Below, in pieces: positions 41,230 to 54,375 of a DNA stretch of 64,000 nucleotides; position 1 is the first letter of the stretch; each line of letters begins with the position of its first letter. The stretch comes from Sacculina carcini (Eukaryota > Arthropoda > Thecostraca > Sacculinidae). The stretch lies in NCBI GenBank assembly GCA_916048095.2, contig OU696575.1:7082001-7146000 (forward strand). Reading direction: 5' to 3'. The position numbers and the translations under genes are program-made. The notes under the pieces were generated by a model, which did not search any database, had not been told where the DNA came from, and saw only the letters and a program-made list of their open reading frames with translations.

Positions 41230-44200
41230 CTAGCATTAAAACCCGCCCGTTGTGCGGAAGAATTAATAAAAATATTGCAAATTAAAAATAAATAAGGCAA
41301 ACTCATAAAAACCTTAATCAATTAAAAAGTCTAAATTTCATTATTTTTAATTTACATTTTGACAAACTATTTTCACTCAGCCCGCCTCATATTTAAACCC
41401 GCCCGTCGTGCGGAACAATTAAGCCCCAACACCAATGGTTCTTTATATATAAACCAACTAATGACAACTAACTAACTAATATTCAAATGGTTCTTTATTA
41501 TATAATAATGGTTTTTTATTTAATGGTTCTATATGGTACAATAATTCAGTAGTTTACTTTGTTCCCAGTAGCATTTTACCCGCCCGTCGTGCGGAACAAT
41601 TAAGCCCCTGATCTATACCATTGAACCCGCGCAATTATGTCACCTCATTCAAGCATACACACACAGACAGACAGATAATTTCTTCTTTATGTATATATAT
41701 ACCATTGAACCTGCGCAATTATGTCACCTCATATTCAAGCATACATACACAGACAGACAGATAATTTCTTCTTTATGTATATATATGGCATTAATACCCG
41801 CCCGTTGTGCGGAGCAATTCATACAATCAAGCAAATCATGAACCATTTGAAAAAATGAACTAAAAACACTTTTTTTTAAACCCACCCGTCGTGCGGAACA
41901 ATTCATACAATAAAATTCATATCAAATCCATAAAATATAATGAATACAAATTGAAAAGCAAAAAATGTAAGCTATAAATATCTTGACCAATAGAAAAGTC
42001 TAAATGCCCGCGGGACATTTTTATTTCATAAAAATGAGCCATTGCTTCGTTTGCGTTTGAAGCCCCTGGTCATTGAACCAGCGAACCATGAACCAGCGCA
42101 ATTATGTCACCTCATATTCAAGCATACATACACAGACAGACAGATAATTTCTTCTTTATGTATATATATATAGCATTAAAACCGCATTAAAACCCGCCCG
42201 TTGTGCGGAACAATTCATAAAAATATTGCAAATTAAAAATAAATAAGGCAAACTCATGAAGACCTTAATTAATTAAAAAGTCTAAATTTCATTATTTTTC
42301 ATTTTATTTTGACAACATATTTTCACTCAGCCCGCCTCATATTTAAATCTGCCCGACGTGAGGAATAATTCAGAACTCGAACACCATCCGTTCTGGTTCT
42401 TGAAGTCAAATCCATTAGTTTTGTATATGAATTCATTCTATACGGTGAAATTGAACGTTTTATTGCTGCCCGCGGGACATTTTTATTTCATAAAAATGAG
42501 CCATCGTTTCGTTTGCGTTTCAAGCCCCTGATCATTGAACCAGCGAACCATGAACCAGCGCAATTATGTCACCTCATATTCAAGCATACATACACAGACA
42601 GACAGATAATTTCTTCTTTATGTATATATATAGCATTAAAACCCGCCCGTTGTGCGGAGCAATTCATACAATAAAACTCATATCAAATCCATAAAATATA
42701 ATGAATACAAATTGAAAACCAAAAAATGTAACCTATAAATATCTTAACCAATAGAAAAGTCTAAATGTGAATATTTTTGTTCCTATTTTGACAAATATTA
42801 TCCCTCAACCCGCCTGATATATAAATCTGCCCGTCGTGTGGTATAATTCAGAACACAAACACGAAACAAACAATGAAAGATGATGAAATCTTTTCATCAG
42901 ACTGTTTCCAAACTATATTTATTACTTAACATCATTCCCCAATATCATTTGCTTAAGTACTATTTCACTTTTACCGCTATAATATTTATTGTTAAAATTT
43001 ATATATTTTCCGCTATCATTAAAACCCAATATAACCTGAGTCAAACCTACCCAACCCAACCCAACCATTCAATCTTGACCGCTCTCAGCCTAGTCTGAGG
43101 TGATTTAACTTATTAGCTTGTGATCACAAAATATACTGATGCGATCATAATTTGTAATCAGAAGACTGAGATTATCTACCCCAGGGGTCCCAAACACGCG
43201 GCCCACCAATACTTTTCTCTCAACCCGCCAATATAGTATCGGGACCAAACTGTAAGGTAGCTAAATTCACATTTGTTGCATAATGCGATATAATTTTACA
43301 CCATTATCATATTATCTCATAATTCCCGGTTAATGCTTCCACTAATGCATCATATTCATACAGTTGTTATTTTTTGGATTACATCGATAATGCAGCCCTT
43401 GATATTACAGCCGATATTATATTATGCAATCTATATTCTGCTACGTATTATTCCTAATACATATATCATCAGATCGCAAAATATATTTAAAGGTTCACAT
43501 CATTCTCCAAAATCATTTGCTTAAGAGCTATTCTACTTTTATCGCTAGAATATTTACTGCTAGCAAAATATCATATACCTCGCTATCATTTAAACCCACT
43601 AGATACATTTAATACATTTAATAGATATTTTATTATCATTAATATATATTATCATTTAATATATTTAATAGACATTTTACATAGATACATTTAATTCGCC
43701 CGTCGTGCGGAACAGTTCATAAAATATAATTAATATTCAATTCATAAAAAAATTAGTGCAAATTGAAAAAGAAAAACAAACCCACAGGAAAGTTATAGCT
43801 AATCTAAAAGTCTAAATGTGAAATTTATGTTTCAATTTAGAAAACATGTTTTTCCACAACACTATCAAAACAATGCAACCTTCTGTCATCTCTATAATTC
43901 CAGGTTAATGCTTCCGCTAAAACAGCATAAGTTGGCATTACATGATATTGCAACCCATATCCTTATGCAACTTATGCTTATGCAACTTGAAATTAAACCA
44001 ATTAAATTACACAGTTAAATTCAGTAGTTTACTTTGTTCCCAATACCATTTTACCCGCCCGTCGTGCGGAACGTTATTGAGGACAATAAAGCCTTTATAT
44101 TCAGTAGAGTGTAGCATTAATTAAACTGTACGCAATAAAACCACACCATCCATGCTTGGAGATAATATGATGAATTCTTAATTGTGATTGGGCTTCAGTG

Positions 44201-46011
44201 AAATTTAATCGGTGTATATTCCTGTGTAATCGCAAGTGCGCATAATAGCTGTCAAATTGGCAACATGATAATTTGACTTTACACCGCCGTAACTTCCTTC
44301 AGATACACTTTGTAAAATTACAAATTATACCGTATTGTAGAAAACAAGATTTCTAGCACGATGGTATAATTTATTTTTATGTTTAGCAAATAGTTACTGA
44401 GAAATAGTAGAAAAATTAATTAATTTTATTCGGCCGGTGTTCAAGTGAAATTTTGGATGTATTTGAGAATTTTGCCAATTTTACACGTTTTTTGTATCAT
44501 TTGTGGTTATAAATTATAGCTTATCTTGTAGAACACAAAATTCTCTACACAGTAGTATATTCCTGAGTAATCGCAAGTGCGTAAATTGTGATTGGACTTG
44601 AGTGAAATTAAATCAGTGTATATTCATGTGTAATCGCAAGTACGCATAATAGCTGTCAAATTGGCAACATGACATTTTGACTTTACACCGCCGTATCTTC
44701 CTTCAGATACACCTTGGAAAATTAAGAATTATACTGTATTGTAGAAAACAACATTTCTAGCACGATGGTATAATTAATTTTAAGGTATGACAAACAGTTC
44801 CTGAGAAATGGGTAGAAAAATGAATAAATTTTAGTCACCCGGTGTTCAAGTGTAATTTTGGATGCATTTGAGAATTTTGCCAATTTTACACGTTTTGTGT
44901 ATCATTTGTGGGTATAAATTATACCTTTTCTTGTAGAACACAAAATTCTCTACACAGTAGTATATTCCTGTGTAATCGCAAGTGCGCATAATAGCTGTCA
45001 AATTGGCAATATGTCCTTTTGACTTTACACCGCCGTCACTTCCTTCAGATACACTTTGGAAAATTAAGAATTATACCGCATTTTAAAAAATACAATTTCC
45101 AGCACGATGATATAATTTATTTTAATGTGTGACAAATAGTTCCTGAGAAATAGGTAGAAAAATGAATTAATTTAGGCGCCCGGTGATCAAGTGTAATTTT
45201 GGATGTATTTGACAATTTTGACAATTTTACACATTTTTTGTATCATTTGTGGGTATAAATTATAACTTTTCTTGTAGAACACAAAATTATCTACACAATA
45301 GTATAATTTTTATAGCTGTACCATTGCTGGTTTATGAGGAATAGATAGGGGAATATTTACCAAAACATTCACGGTTTCCAGTGCTAATTTTGCATTTTTG
45401 ACTTTGTCATTTTGACTTCACACCGCCGTAACTTTTTTTCAATACACTTTGGAAAATTAAAAATTATACCGTGTTGTAGCAAACAAAATTCCCAGCATGA
45501 TGGTATTATTTATTTAGTTGTGTGATAATTAGTTTTTGATACATAGAGAAAAAAGTATAGAAAATCGGACGCGTGGAGTATAAATATAATTTTGAATATA
45601 GATTGAAATTTTGTCATGTTTACATCTTTTATGTTCTATTTTCGGATATGAATTATAACCTATCTTGTAGAACAGAAAATTCTCTACACAGTGGTATAAT
45701 CTGTTTGGCTGTACCATTTCTGGTTTATGAGGAGTAGATGGCAGAGCATTGACCACAATTTTCGCATTTTTCAGGGTTCATTTTGTCTTTTCACCGCTAT
45801 AACTTTTTTTGATTTCATTTTTGAAATTTAAAATTTAATCTAAAGTGTAGACAAGAAAATTTCCAACGTGATGGTATAAATTGTTAGCGGGTAGGCTGAG
45901 TGGTGGCCGAATAATAGCTGATAGAAAATGGACCAAGGAGGGTCGAACACACACACACACACACACACACAGACAGACAGACACACAGAGGATCTCTTTT
46001 ATATATATAGA
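41230..46011 (-). mobile_element. Tandem Helitron-like unit C (4,782 bp)
   Basis: The third near-identical unit, without the LINE-C insertion. I found only isolated differences from unit A (for example AAATCTGCCC near 42345 and CA-tract length). It abuts unit D at 46012 through the same AGA/CTAG junction. Confidence 0.72.
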
Positions 46012-49000
46012 CTAGCATTAAAACCCGCCCGTTGTGCGGAGCAATTAATAAAAAAATTGCAAATTAAAAATAAATAAGGCAAAGTCATGAAAACTTTAAT
46101 CAATTAAAAGGTCTAAATTTCATTATTTTTAATTTTATTTTGACAAAATATTTTCACTCAACCCGCCTCATATTTAAACCCGCCCGACGTGAGGAAAAAT
46201 TCAGAACTCGAACACCATACGTTCTGGTTCTTGAAGTCGAATCCATTAGTTTTGTATATGAATTCATTCTATACGGTGAAATTGAACGTTTTATTGCTGC
46301 CCGCGGGACATTTTTATTTCATAAAAATGAGCCATCGCTTCGTTTGCGTTTGAAGCCCCTGATCATTGAACCAGCGAACCATGAACCAGCGCAATTATGT
46401 CACCTCATATTCAAGCATACATACACAGACAGACAGATAATTTCTTCTTTATGTTTATATATAGCATTAAAACCCGCCCGTTGTGCGGAGCAATTCATAA
46501 AAATATTGCAAATTAAAAATAAATAAGGCAAACTCATGAAAACCTTAATCAATTAAAAGGTCTAAATTTCATTATTTTTAATTTTATTTTGACAAAATAT
46601 TTTCACTCATCCCGCCTCATATTTAAACCCGCCCGACGTGAGGAATAATTCAGAACTCAAACACCATCCGTTCTGGTTCTTGAAGTCAAATCCATTAGTT
46701 TTGTATATGAATTCATTCTATACGGTGAAATTGAACGTTTTATTGCTGCCCGCGGGACATTTTTATTTCATAAAAATGAGCCATCGCTTCGTTTGCGTTT
46801 GAAGCCCCAGATCATTGAACCAGCGAACCATGAACCAGCGCAATTATGTCACCTCATATTCAAGCATACATACACAGACAGACAGATAATTTCTTCTTTA
46901 TGTATATATATAGCATTAAAACCGCATTAAAACCCGCCCGTTGTGCGGAACAATTCATAAAAATATTGCAAATTAAAAATAAATAAGGCAAACTCATGAA
47001 GACCTTAATCAATTAAAAAGTCTAAATTTCATTATTTTTAATTTTATTTTGACAAAATATTTTCACTCAACCCGCCTCATATTTAAACCCGCCCGACGTG
47101 AGGAAAAATTCAGAACTCGAACACCATCCGTTCTGGTTCTTGAAGTCAAATCCATTAGTTTTGTATATGAATTCATTCTATACGGTGAAATTGAACGTTT
47201 TATTGCTGCCCGCGGGACATTTTTATTTCATAAAAATGAGCCATCGCTTCGTTTGCGTTTGAAGCCCCTGATAATTGAACCAGCGAACCATGAGCCAGCG
47301 CAATTATGTCACCTCATATTCAAGCATACATACACAGACAGACAGATAATTTCTTCTTTATGTATATATGAATAAATTTTAGTCACCCGGTGCTCAAGTG
47401 TAATTTTGGATGTATTTGAGAATTTTGCCAATTTTACACGTTTTTTGTATCATTTGTGGGTATAAATTATACCTTTTCTTGTAGAACACAAAATTTTCTA
47501 CACAGTAGTATATTCCGTTATTGAGGACAATAAAGCCTTTATATTCAGTATAGTGTAGCATTAATTAAACTGTACGCAATAAAACCACACCATCCATGCT
47601 TGGAGATAATATGATGAATTCTTAATTGTGATTGGGCTTCAGTGAAATTTAATCGGTGTATATTCCTGTGTAATCGCAAGTGCGCATAATAGCTGTCAAA
47701 TTGGCAACATGATAATTTGATTTTACACCGCCGTAACTTCCTTCAGATACACTTTGTAAAATTACAAATTATACCGTATTGTAGAAAACAAGATTTCTAG
47801 CACGATGGTATAATTTATTTTTATGTTTAACAAATAGTTACTGAGAAATAGTAGAAAAATTAATTAATTTTATTCGGCCGGTGTTCAAGTGAAATTTTGG
47901 ATGTATTTGAGAATTTTGCCAATTTTACACGTTTTTTGTATCATTTGTGGGTATAAATTATAGCTTATCTTGTAGAACACAAAATTATCTACACAGTAGT
48001 ATATTCCTGTGTAATCGCAAGTGCGTAAATTATGATTGGACTTCAGTGAAATTAAATCAGTGTATATTCATGTGTAATCGCAAGGGCGCATAATAGCTGT
48101 CAAATTGGCAACATGACAATTTGAATTTACACCGCCGTAACTTCCTTCAGATACACTTTGGAAAATTAAAAATTATACCGTATTGTAGAAAACAAAATTT
48201 CTAGCACGATGGTATAATTAATTTTAATGTATGACAAACAGTTCCTGAGAAATGGGTATAAAAATGAATAAATTGTAGTCACCCGGTGTTCAAGTGTAAT
48301 TTTGGATGTATTTGAGAATTTTGCCAATTTTACACGTTTTTTGTATCATTTGTGGGTATAAATTACACCTTTTCTTGTAGAACACAAAATTCTCTACACA
48401 GTAGTATATTCCTGTGTAATCGCAAGTGCGCATAATAGCTGTCAAATTGGCAATATGTCCTTTTGACTTTACACCGCCGTCACTTCCTTCAGATACACTT
48501 TGGAAAATTAAGAATTATACCGCATTTTAAAAAATACAATTTCCAGCACGATGATATAATTTATTTTAATGTGTGACAAATAGTTCCTGAGAAATAGGTA
48601 GAAAAATGAATTAATTTAGGCGCCCGGTGATCAAGTGTAATTTTGGATGTATTTGACAATTTTGCCAATTTTACACATTTTTTGTATCATTTGTGGGTAT
48701 AAATTATAACTTTTCTTGTAGAACACAAAATTATCTACACAATAGTATAATTTTTATAGCTGTACCATTGCTGGTTTATGAGGAATAGATAGGGGAATAT
48801 TTACCAAAACATTCACGGTTTCCAGTGCTAATTTTGCATTTTTGACTTTGTCATTTTGACTTCACACCGCCGTAACTTTTTTTCAATACACTTTGGAAAA
48901 TTAAAAATTATACCGTGTTGTAGCAAACAAAATTCCCAGCATGATGGTATTATTTATTTAGTTGTGTGATAATTAGTTTTTGATACATAGAGAAAAAAGT

Positions 49001-49445
49001 ATAGAAAATCGGACGCGTGGAGTTTAAATATAATTTTGAATATAGATTGAAATTTTGTCATGTTTACATCTTTTATGTTCTATTTTTGGATATGAATTAT
49101 AACCTATCTTGTAGAACAGAAAATTCTCTACACAGTGGTATAATCTGTATTACTGTACCATTTCTGGTTTATGAGGAGTAGATGTAGGAATATTGACCAA
49201 AATTTTCGCATTTTTCAGGGTTCATTTTGTCTTTTCACCGCGATAACTTTTTTTGATTTCATTTTTAAAATTTTAAATTTATCCTATCGTGTAGACATGA
49301 AGATTTCCAACGTGATGGTATAAATTGTTAGCGGGTAGGCTGAGTGGTGGCCGGATAATAGCTGATAGAAAATGGACCAAGGAGGGTCGAACACACACAC
49401 ACACACACAGACAGACACACAGAGGATCTCTTTTATATATATAGA
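46012..49445 (-). mobile_element. Helitron-like unit D (3.43 kb, diverged; end of the array)
   Basis: The left part consists of three ~450-bp sub-modules (about 46012-46460, 46463-46912, 46929-47367), each running from CATTAAAACCCGCCC to TTCTTCTTTATGTATATA. From 47368 it follows the second half of units A-C with clearly more substitutions. On the minus strand its 5' end TCTATATATATAAAAGAG is preceded by an A in the flank (49446 is T on the plus strand), as expected for A|T target sites. Small ORFs of 108-128 residues in the sub-modules appear to be by-products of the repeat. Confidence 0.65.
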
Positions 49446-49540
49446 TATAGATATATATCTTATCTATCTAACATCAATCAATATTAACATATTAATATTA
49501 TTATATGTAATTAATATTCAATATTATCAATATCAATATG

Positions 49541-49890
49541 GACTCCGTGGTGTAGTGTTAGCACACCCGCCTCACAAGCGGGAGGTCCGTGGTTCGAAAC
49601 CCGGCGGAGCAGAGTTTCATTGGGCGAATTCTACAATCCCACAGCCCCTGTCCACCCAGCAGAAAATGATGTTACCAGGTATCAGTCATGAGTTGTGCCA
49701 TGCATTCTGGGGAGGTGGCCCTCTCATACGTCTTACGTCTACGTCTACGTCCTCAATACGTCTTACGTCCTTGTGGCGCCATAGCGTGGAGAGGGTCGGT
49801 TCTGCGGTGGCAGCGAGCTGCACGGGGCACACCTGTGTGTTCATAAGCTTCGGCTTCTTCCCGTGTAGCAGCTGCCACTTAGGCATTTAA
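49541..49890 (+). mobile_element. tRNA-Val-derived SINE, copy 1
   Basis: The head (49541-49611) has an A box TGGTGTAGTGTTAGC, an anticodon arm CCCGC-CTCACAA-GCGGG (anticodon CAC, Val) and a B box GGTTCGAAACC, the internal Pol III promoter. The body GAGTTTCATTGGGCGAATTC..CACTTAGGCA is shared in reverse complement with 60622-60977. This copy has a small ACGTCTT-type expansion near 49725-49772. The acceptor stem is imperfect, so it is not a functional tRNA gene. Confidence 0.88.
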
Positions 49891-50789
49891 CCTTTAACCT
49901 TAATATCTTATATTATCTTTAAATATCAAATATTTAAACACTTGCTCCAAATATCTGATGATCGGAAAATTCTGCATAAAGCCGAAGTATTCGCTGTGAA
50001 TGAGATATTGAATGTGTATGTTATAATTGTTGTAAATAATTTCTGGCATTGTATATAGCTTGTATTGTAGGATTTGATGAATTTGCATTGTTTTGGTCTA
50101 CCAATGTTATTCAAATATTATAAATATTCAAATGTTATTCAAATATTATAAATATTCAAATGTTATACAAATATTTATATCGTTTTTCTATGCATAACCT
50201 TCGTTTGCATTCGCACGTCTTTCTGTTATCATGTTGTATCGCCGCTGTCACTGGCCTTTGTGCCTGTGCCGGCGGTGTATGTTTGTGTGTATGTGTGTGT
50301 TTGTGCGCGTGTACGCGTGTGTAGGGGAAGGCGAGGGTCGGTGTTCTGTTTGCCTGTGTGTGAGTGCGTGTGGATATGTGTATATCGGTCAGCAGGTGTG
50401 GCATATCGGTCATACATGGTGAAAATAAGACCTGTTTTGAAAAGAAGAAGGGTTAGTGGCTGTCAGCCATGTTTCCCAGCCTGCCTGGCTGCTTATACTT
50501 GTAGGCATGTGCGTGCGGTCCTTTTGGCTATACATCACGTTCTGTCTTGATGCCGAAATGCTTGCTTGCCGAAATGCCGAAGGATTCTAACGGACCTGTC
50601 AGTGACAGTGATAAATCCACACTCACGGCGAATGTACGTGTTTGTATGTTGTTATGAATGAACGTATATGTATGTGTGTACGTTTGTTCAAGTCCACATT
50701 GTAATTATTGTACTGTCTGCACAACCTAGAAATTGTGTAGAAATTGAACGAAATGAAAATGTAAATATTCATGTGTGTGTGCATGTATA
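49891..50789. other. AT-rich then GT-rich DNA; no gene seen
   Basis: It holds a short tandem repeat of TATTCAAATATTATAAA words (about 50107-50178) and a TGTGTG-rich stretch (about 50280-50400). ORFs are low-complexity and lack domains. Confidence 0.6.
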
Positions 50790-51190
50790 TTTGTGTGTAG
50801 TTTTGAGGTCGCTCCGCTGTTACAAAACATACAAAACACTGTTACCAAGCACACAAGCGCACAGTCTTCTCTGAGATTGCAGCAATGTGTTTGTGTATCA
50901 TTACAATCTGATCTGCAGTCGTGTATGTCGCAGCATATAGTCGGTCCAGAAAATTGGTCCAGTGAAGCTCCGTGATGAGACCAACGCCACAAAAGTTCAA
51001 CTAAATGACACGGTGTATAGAGCCAATGTGAAAAACAAACACTGATAGGAAAATCAATATGAATTTCAATTACAATATTGGTAAACTACACGTAAACACT
51101 AGAAAAACGCTTCTGGAATACGCACATGTGCTCGACGATGTACTTAATTAAACTCTTCCTTTCGCTACGCACTCTGTCCGCCACTAAACA
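50790..51190 (+). repeat. Dispersed repeat RepX, copy 2
   Basis: It shares TCGCTCCGCTG, GAAAATCAAT, CAATTACAATATTGGTAA, AAAACGC.TCTGGAA and the CGACGATGTA..CGCACTCTGTCCGCCACT end with copy 3 (58995-59392). The last part also matches copy 1 (14293-14490). A GT-rich run precedes it in copies 2 and 3. No ORF or termini are recognised. Confidence 0.65.
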
Positions 51191-51261
51191 ATATGATATG
51201 TAACAATGTATTGGTTAGAAGACATGTAAGAACAGAGACGACGATTACAAATGATTATAAT

Positions 51262-52484
51262 TAGGGCTGTCAAAAGTTAATAAAGTTACTTTTTCACCTA
51301 AAGGTCACTTTTTCATAAGCTACCTAAAACTGCATGAAAAAGTTGTGTACGATAATTATTAAAAAAGTTATTAGGTTACCAAAAGTTACTTTTTCCTCGT
51401 TAGGTTACTTTTTTGCTTTTAAGGTTACTTTTTTATCGTCAGGTTACCTTTTGTTATTTTTCTTGTTATTAGGTAAGTTAACCACGAAGTTTGGTGACTT
51501 TTTGCAGATAAGAGGCACAAATACGGTATATATGAGGATAAAATAGGAAAAGAGATGGAATATTAGGTCTGAAGATCAAGAAATGTCAACATTTCTGCTG
51601 TTAGGATTTAGCAATTGATATTCATCTTAATATCCGTGCTACTCGATATTTATACGTTTTTGGGTACGCAGTACGTGTAAGTACGTGTAATTCCATTTTA
51701 GTAAATGTCCACGAACCGGAGGGTGTCGTGAGATGTTTGGAGCGTGGTATAGTACGATGTGTGAGCTCTCTATACCAGATACTGCACTGTAGCACTTGAC
51801 ACTACGTATTTACTTTAACAGGAATTTGCAAGTGATTTTCAGGGCGTGAGATAGCGCCATTATCCCACGTTTGACATATGGGAGGACGGGGGGCATTCAC
51901 ACATGCAGTGTTTACGCTACTGTAGTACGTGCTATTTGATAAAAAGTTCCATTGAAAAAAATATAAAGAACATTATTGCGACCATTACTAAACATATTTA
52001 CATTTGCAATTAGTGTATTTCGCATTTGTATGAGCTTTCCACTTAAAATTATATTTTGATGGTTATGCTCCTTTTTTAAGATGTTAGCTAAATTATGTTA
52101 AGTCACTCTTGGTTGTTTGTCGTAAAAATGGTACCAGATCGGAGAGAGGATGGGAAAATAGTACCAACTCGGAAAGAGGATAGAAAAGAAGGACTAGTGT
52201 ATTTTCTTCCTTCAGGACTGCAAACAGAAATTGACCTTTTTTGAAGGAGGTTATTTTTAGGTTACCTTTTTATTGGTTATTAGGTTACTTTATATGTTCA
52301 CAAACAAACAACAAACAAACCGTGTATTTCGCATAGCGCACTAATCAGCAAAGGCGTGATAAACATGTGATAAAACGATACAAAAGTGATAATAACTTTA
52401 AAACTCAGGTTATTTTTAGGTTACTTTTTCTCGAAAATAAAGTTACTTTTTTCTGATTTTTGGGTTACTTTTTTGACAGCCCTA
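51262..52484 (+). mobile_element. hAT-like non-autonomous DNA transposon (1,223 bp)
   Basis: The terminal inverted repeats are TAGGGCTGTCAAAAGT and its near-complement ACTTTTTTGACAGCCCTA. They fit the hAT 5'-YARNG rule and the common AGGGCTGTCAA terminus. Flanks are ATTATAAT (51254-51261) and ATTATAAC (52485-52492), an 8-bp duplication with one change. Subterminal regions at both ends carry many GTTACTTTTT words in the same orientation, plausible transposase-binding sites. The interior has no transposase motif, so it must be moved in trans. Confidence 0.85.
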
Positions 52485-52492
52485 ATTATAAC

Positions 52493-53187
52493 AAAAATCA
52501 GGTCCACCAAATGCTCATAACGCAGGATATAATAAGGTTACCCTGAATGTCTTATACATATCATAGCCAGCCAATATATGCACAATACAAGCATGGCATA
52601 AGACCACGAAACAACAGTAACAACGTAGCATATTATACGAGCACGCAATTAGTGGACAAAACACACAAACAAAAACAGTCATAGTGCAATAAACACTGAC
52701 ACATGACACTATATGATAACATGAAGCAACATGAGAAACAGAGAAAAAGACACAACAATAAACACATATTGAGAGATAAAGTAGAACGGGTAAACAGTTG
52801 AGAAAATTCAGCACTGTTTGCAAAAAGTTCACAAACATTTATATTGAATTTCAAGCGAAATATACGACTCGGGCGGATATAGGCAAAATTAAGTTAGGAA
52901 GAAGTGGGGTTTTGAAGTTTTGTGTGGAGCTGAAAAAATCGCACAGACAAGGCGAGGTAAGAACGAACGAGGTAAGAAAAAACGCAAAAACGAAAATTCG
53001 ATGCAAAAAATATAATGCAATAAAGTGCTAATTTGAGACGAATTAATGTCTATAACCGAGCCAAGAGATAATAGTGCAAGAACACTGGTGATATCAAACA
53101 TGACTTGAATAATGAAGCAAAAACAGTACGAGCGAAGCTGCGATCTCGTAACACTACTGCATAACAATACACGATCCACTGAATCAA

Positions 53188-53223
<36 letters not shown>

Positions 53224-53289
53224 CGTCACCAAACACTAAAGCACATGCACGCCAGCCAACACACGATAAAACAATTGAAACGTGGACGT
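52493..53289. other. Intergenic DNA; CA microsatellite; no gene seen
   Basis: A CA tract lies at about 53189-53219. The ORFs on either strand are biased in composition and show no domain. Confidence 0.55.
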
Positions 53290-53637
53290 GATAACTGAAC
53301 AACTAGTAATCACCGTCGTCGTCGGCTGAACACACATGCAGTGAGAATGCATGCCAGTTGCCCTGCCACATCCAGAAACTAGGCACTACAGACAGCACGA
53401 TACAAGACCGTTCTAATCTCGATGTGGGCGACGAGATGATCAATCCTCCACCCAGCCTCGATCAAGTACTGTGATGAGCCCCGAGACTGCATGCACAGCG
53501 CGCCGGCGACTCAACTGAAAAACAAAACAAAACACGGCATGCGATCAGGTTACATATCAACACCATCATACATAACACGACAAATACTGTCTGTGACAAA
53601 TAAGCACCTCAGGATCACAATGAATCAGGTGGCAGAA
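53290..53637 (-). repeat. Conserved flank of the satellite (copy 2, inverted)
   Basis: Reverse complement of 13938-14292 with a few substitutions and small indels (for example in the GCCGACGACG repeat). It joins the satellite at ATTGATTATAGAGAGTACTG. The similarity to copy 1 ends at GACGTGATAAC. Confidence 0.85.
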
Positions 53638-54375
53638 AATTGATTATAGAGAGTACTGATAAAGCAGTCAATTCAGACCATACTTAATACCAATATATCT
53701 CATAATCAAAAATGAAAAGGAAACATGATTATAGAGACTCTTGATAAAGCAGTCAATTCAGACCATACTTAATACCAATATATCTCATAATCAAAAATGA
53801 AAAGGAAACATGATTATAGAGACTCTTGATAAAGCAGTCAATTCAGACCATACTTAATACCAATATATCTCATAATCAAAAATGAAAAGGAAACATGATT
53901 ATATAGACTCTTGATAAAGCAGTCAATTCAGACCATACTTAATACCAATATATCTCATAATCAAAAATGAAAAGGAAACATGATTATAGAGACTCTTGAT
54001 AAAGCAGTCAATTCAGACCATACTTAATACCAATATATCTCATAATCAAAAATGAAAAGGAGACATGATTATAGAGACTCTTGATAAAGCAGTCAATTCA
54101 GACCATACTTAATACCAATATATCTCATAATCAAAAATGAAAAGGAAACATGCTTATAGAGACTCTTGATAAAGCAGTCAATTCAGACCATACTTAATAC
54201 CAATATATCTCATAATCAAGGTTAAAAGGAAACATGATTATAGAGACTCTTGATAAAGCAGTCAATTCAGACCATACTTAATACCAATATATCTCATAAT
54301 CAAGGTGAAAAGGAAACATGATTATAGAGTACTGATATAGCAGTCAATTCAGACCATACTTAATACCAATATACT
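53638..54375 (-). repeat. 84/85-bp satellite array, inverted copy (about 8.6 units)
   Basis: Reverse complement of the 6854-13937 satellite, with the same CATTTTTG/CACCTTG length variants. The array stops in the middle of ACTTAATACCAATATA, followed by unrelated sequence. Confidence 0.95.

Noticed and set aside
26915-46011. Treating the three 4.78-kb units as an assembly duplication artefact
   Set aside because: Units differ by private substitutions, CA-tract lengths and the LINE-C insertion, so they are distinct copies, though the exact copy number still depends on the assembly.
46140-47375. ORFs of 108-128 residues repeated in the Helitron-like sub-modules
   Set aside because: They recur because the DNA repeats. 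Related modules (for example at 16026-16600 and 28000-28300) break the frame, and no domain is visible.
49541-49611. A functional tRNA-Val gene
   Set aside because: The acceptor stem is mismatched at its first two positions and the tRNA-like part continues into a SINE body that recurs at 60622.
52515-53302. Cys/Val-rich minus-strand ORFs as a secreted peptide gene
   Set aside because: Composition follows the CA-rich plus strand. The frames include a microsatellite and show no signal peptide or cysteine framework.
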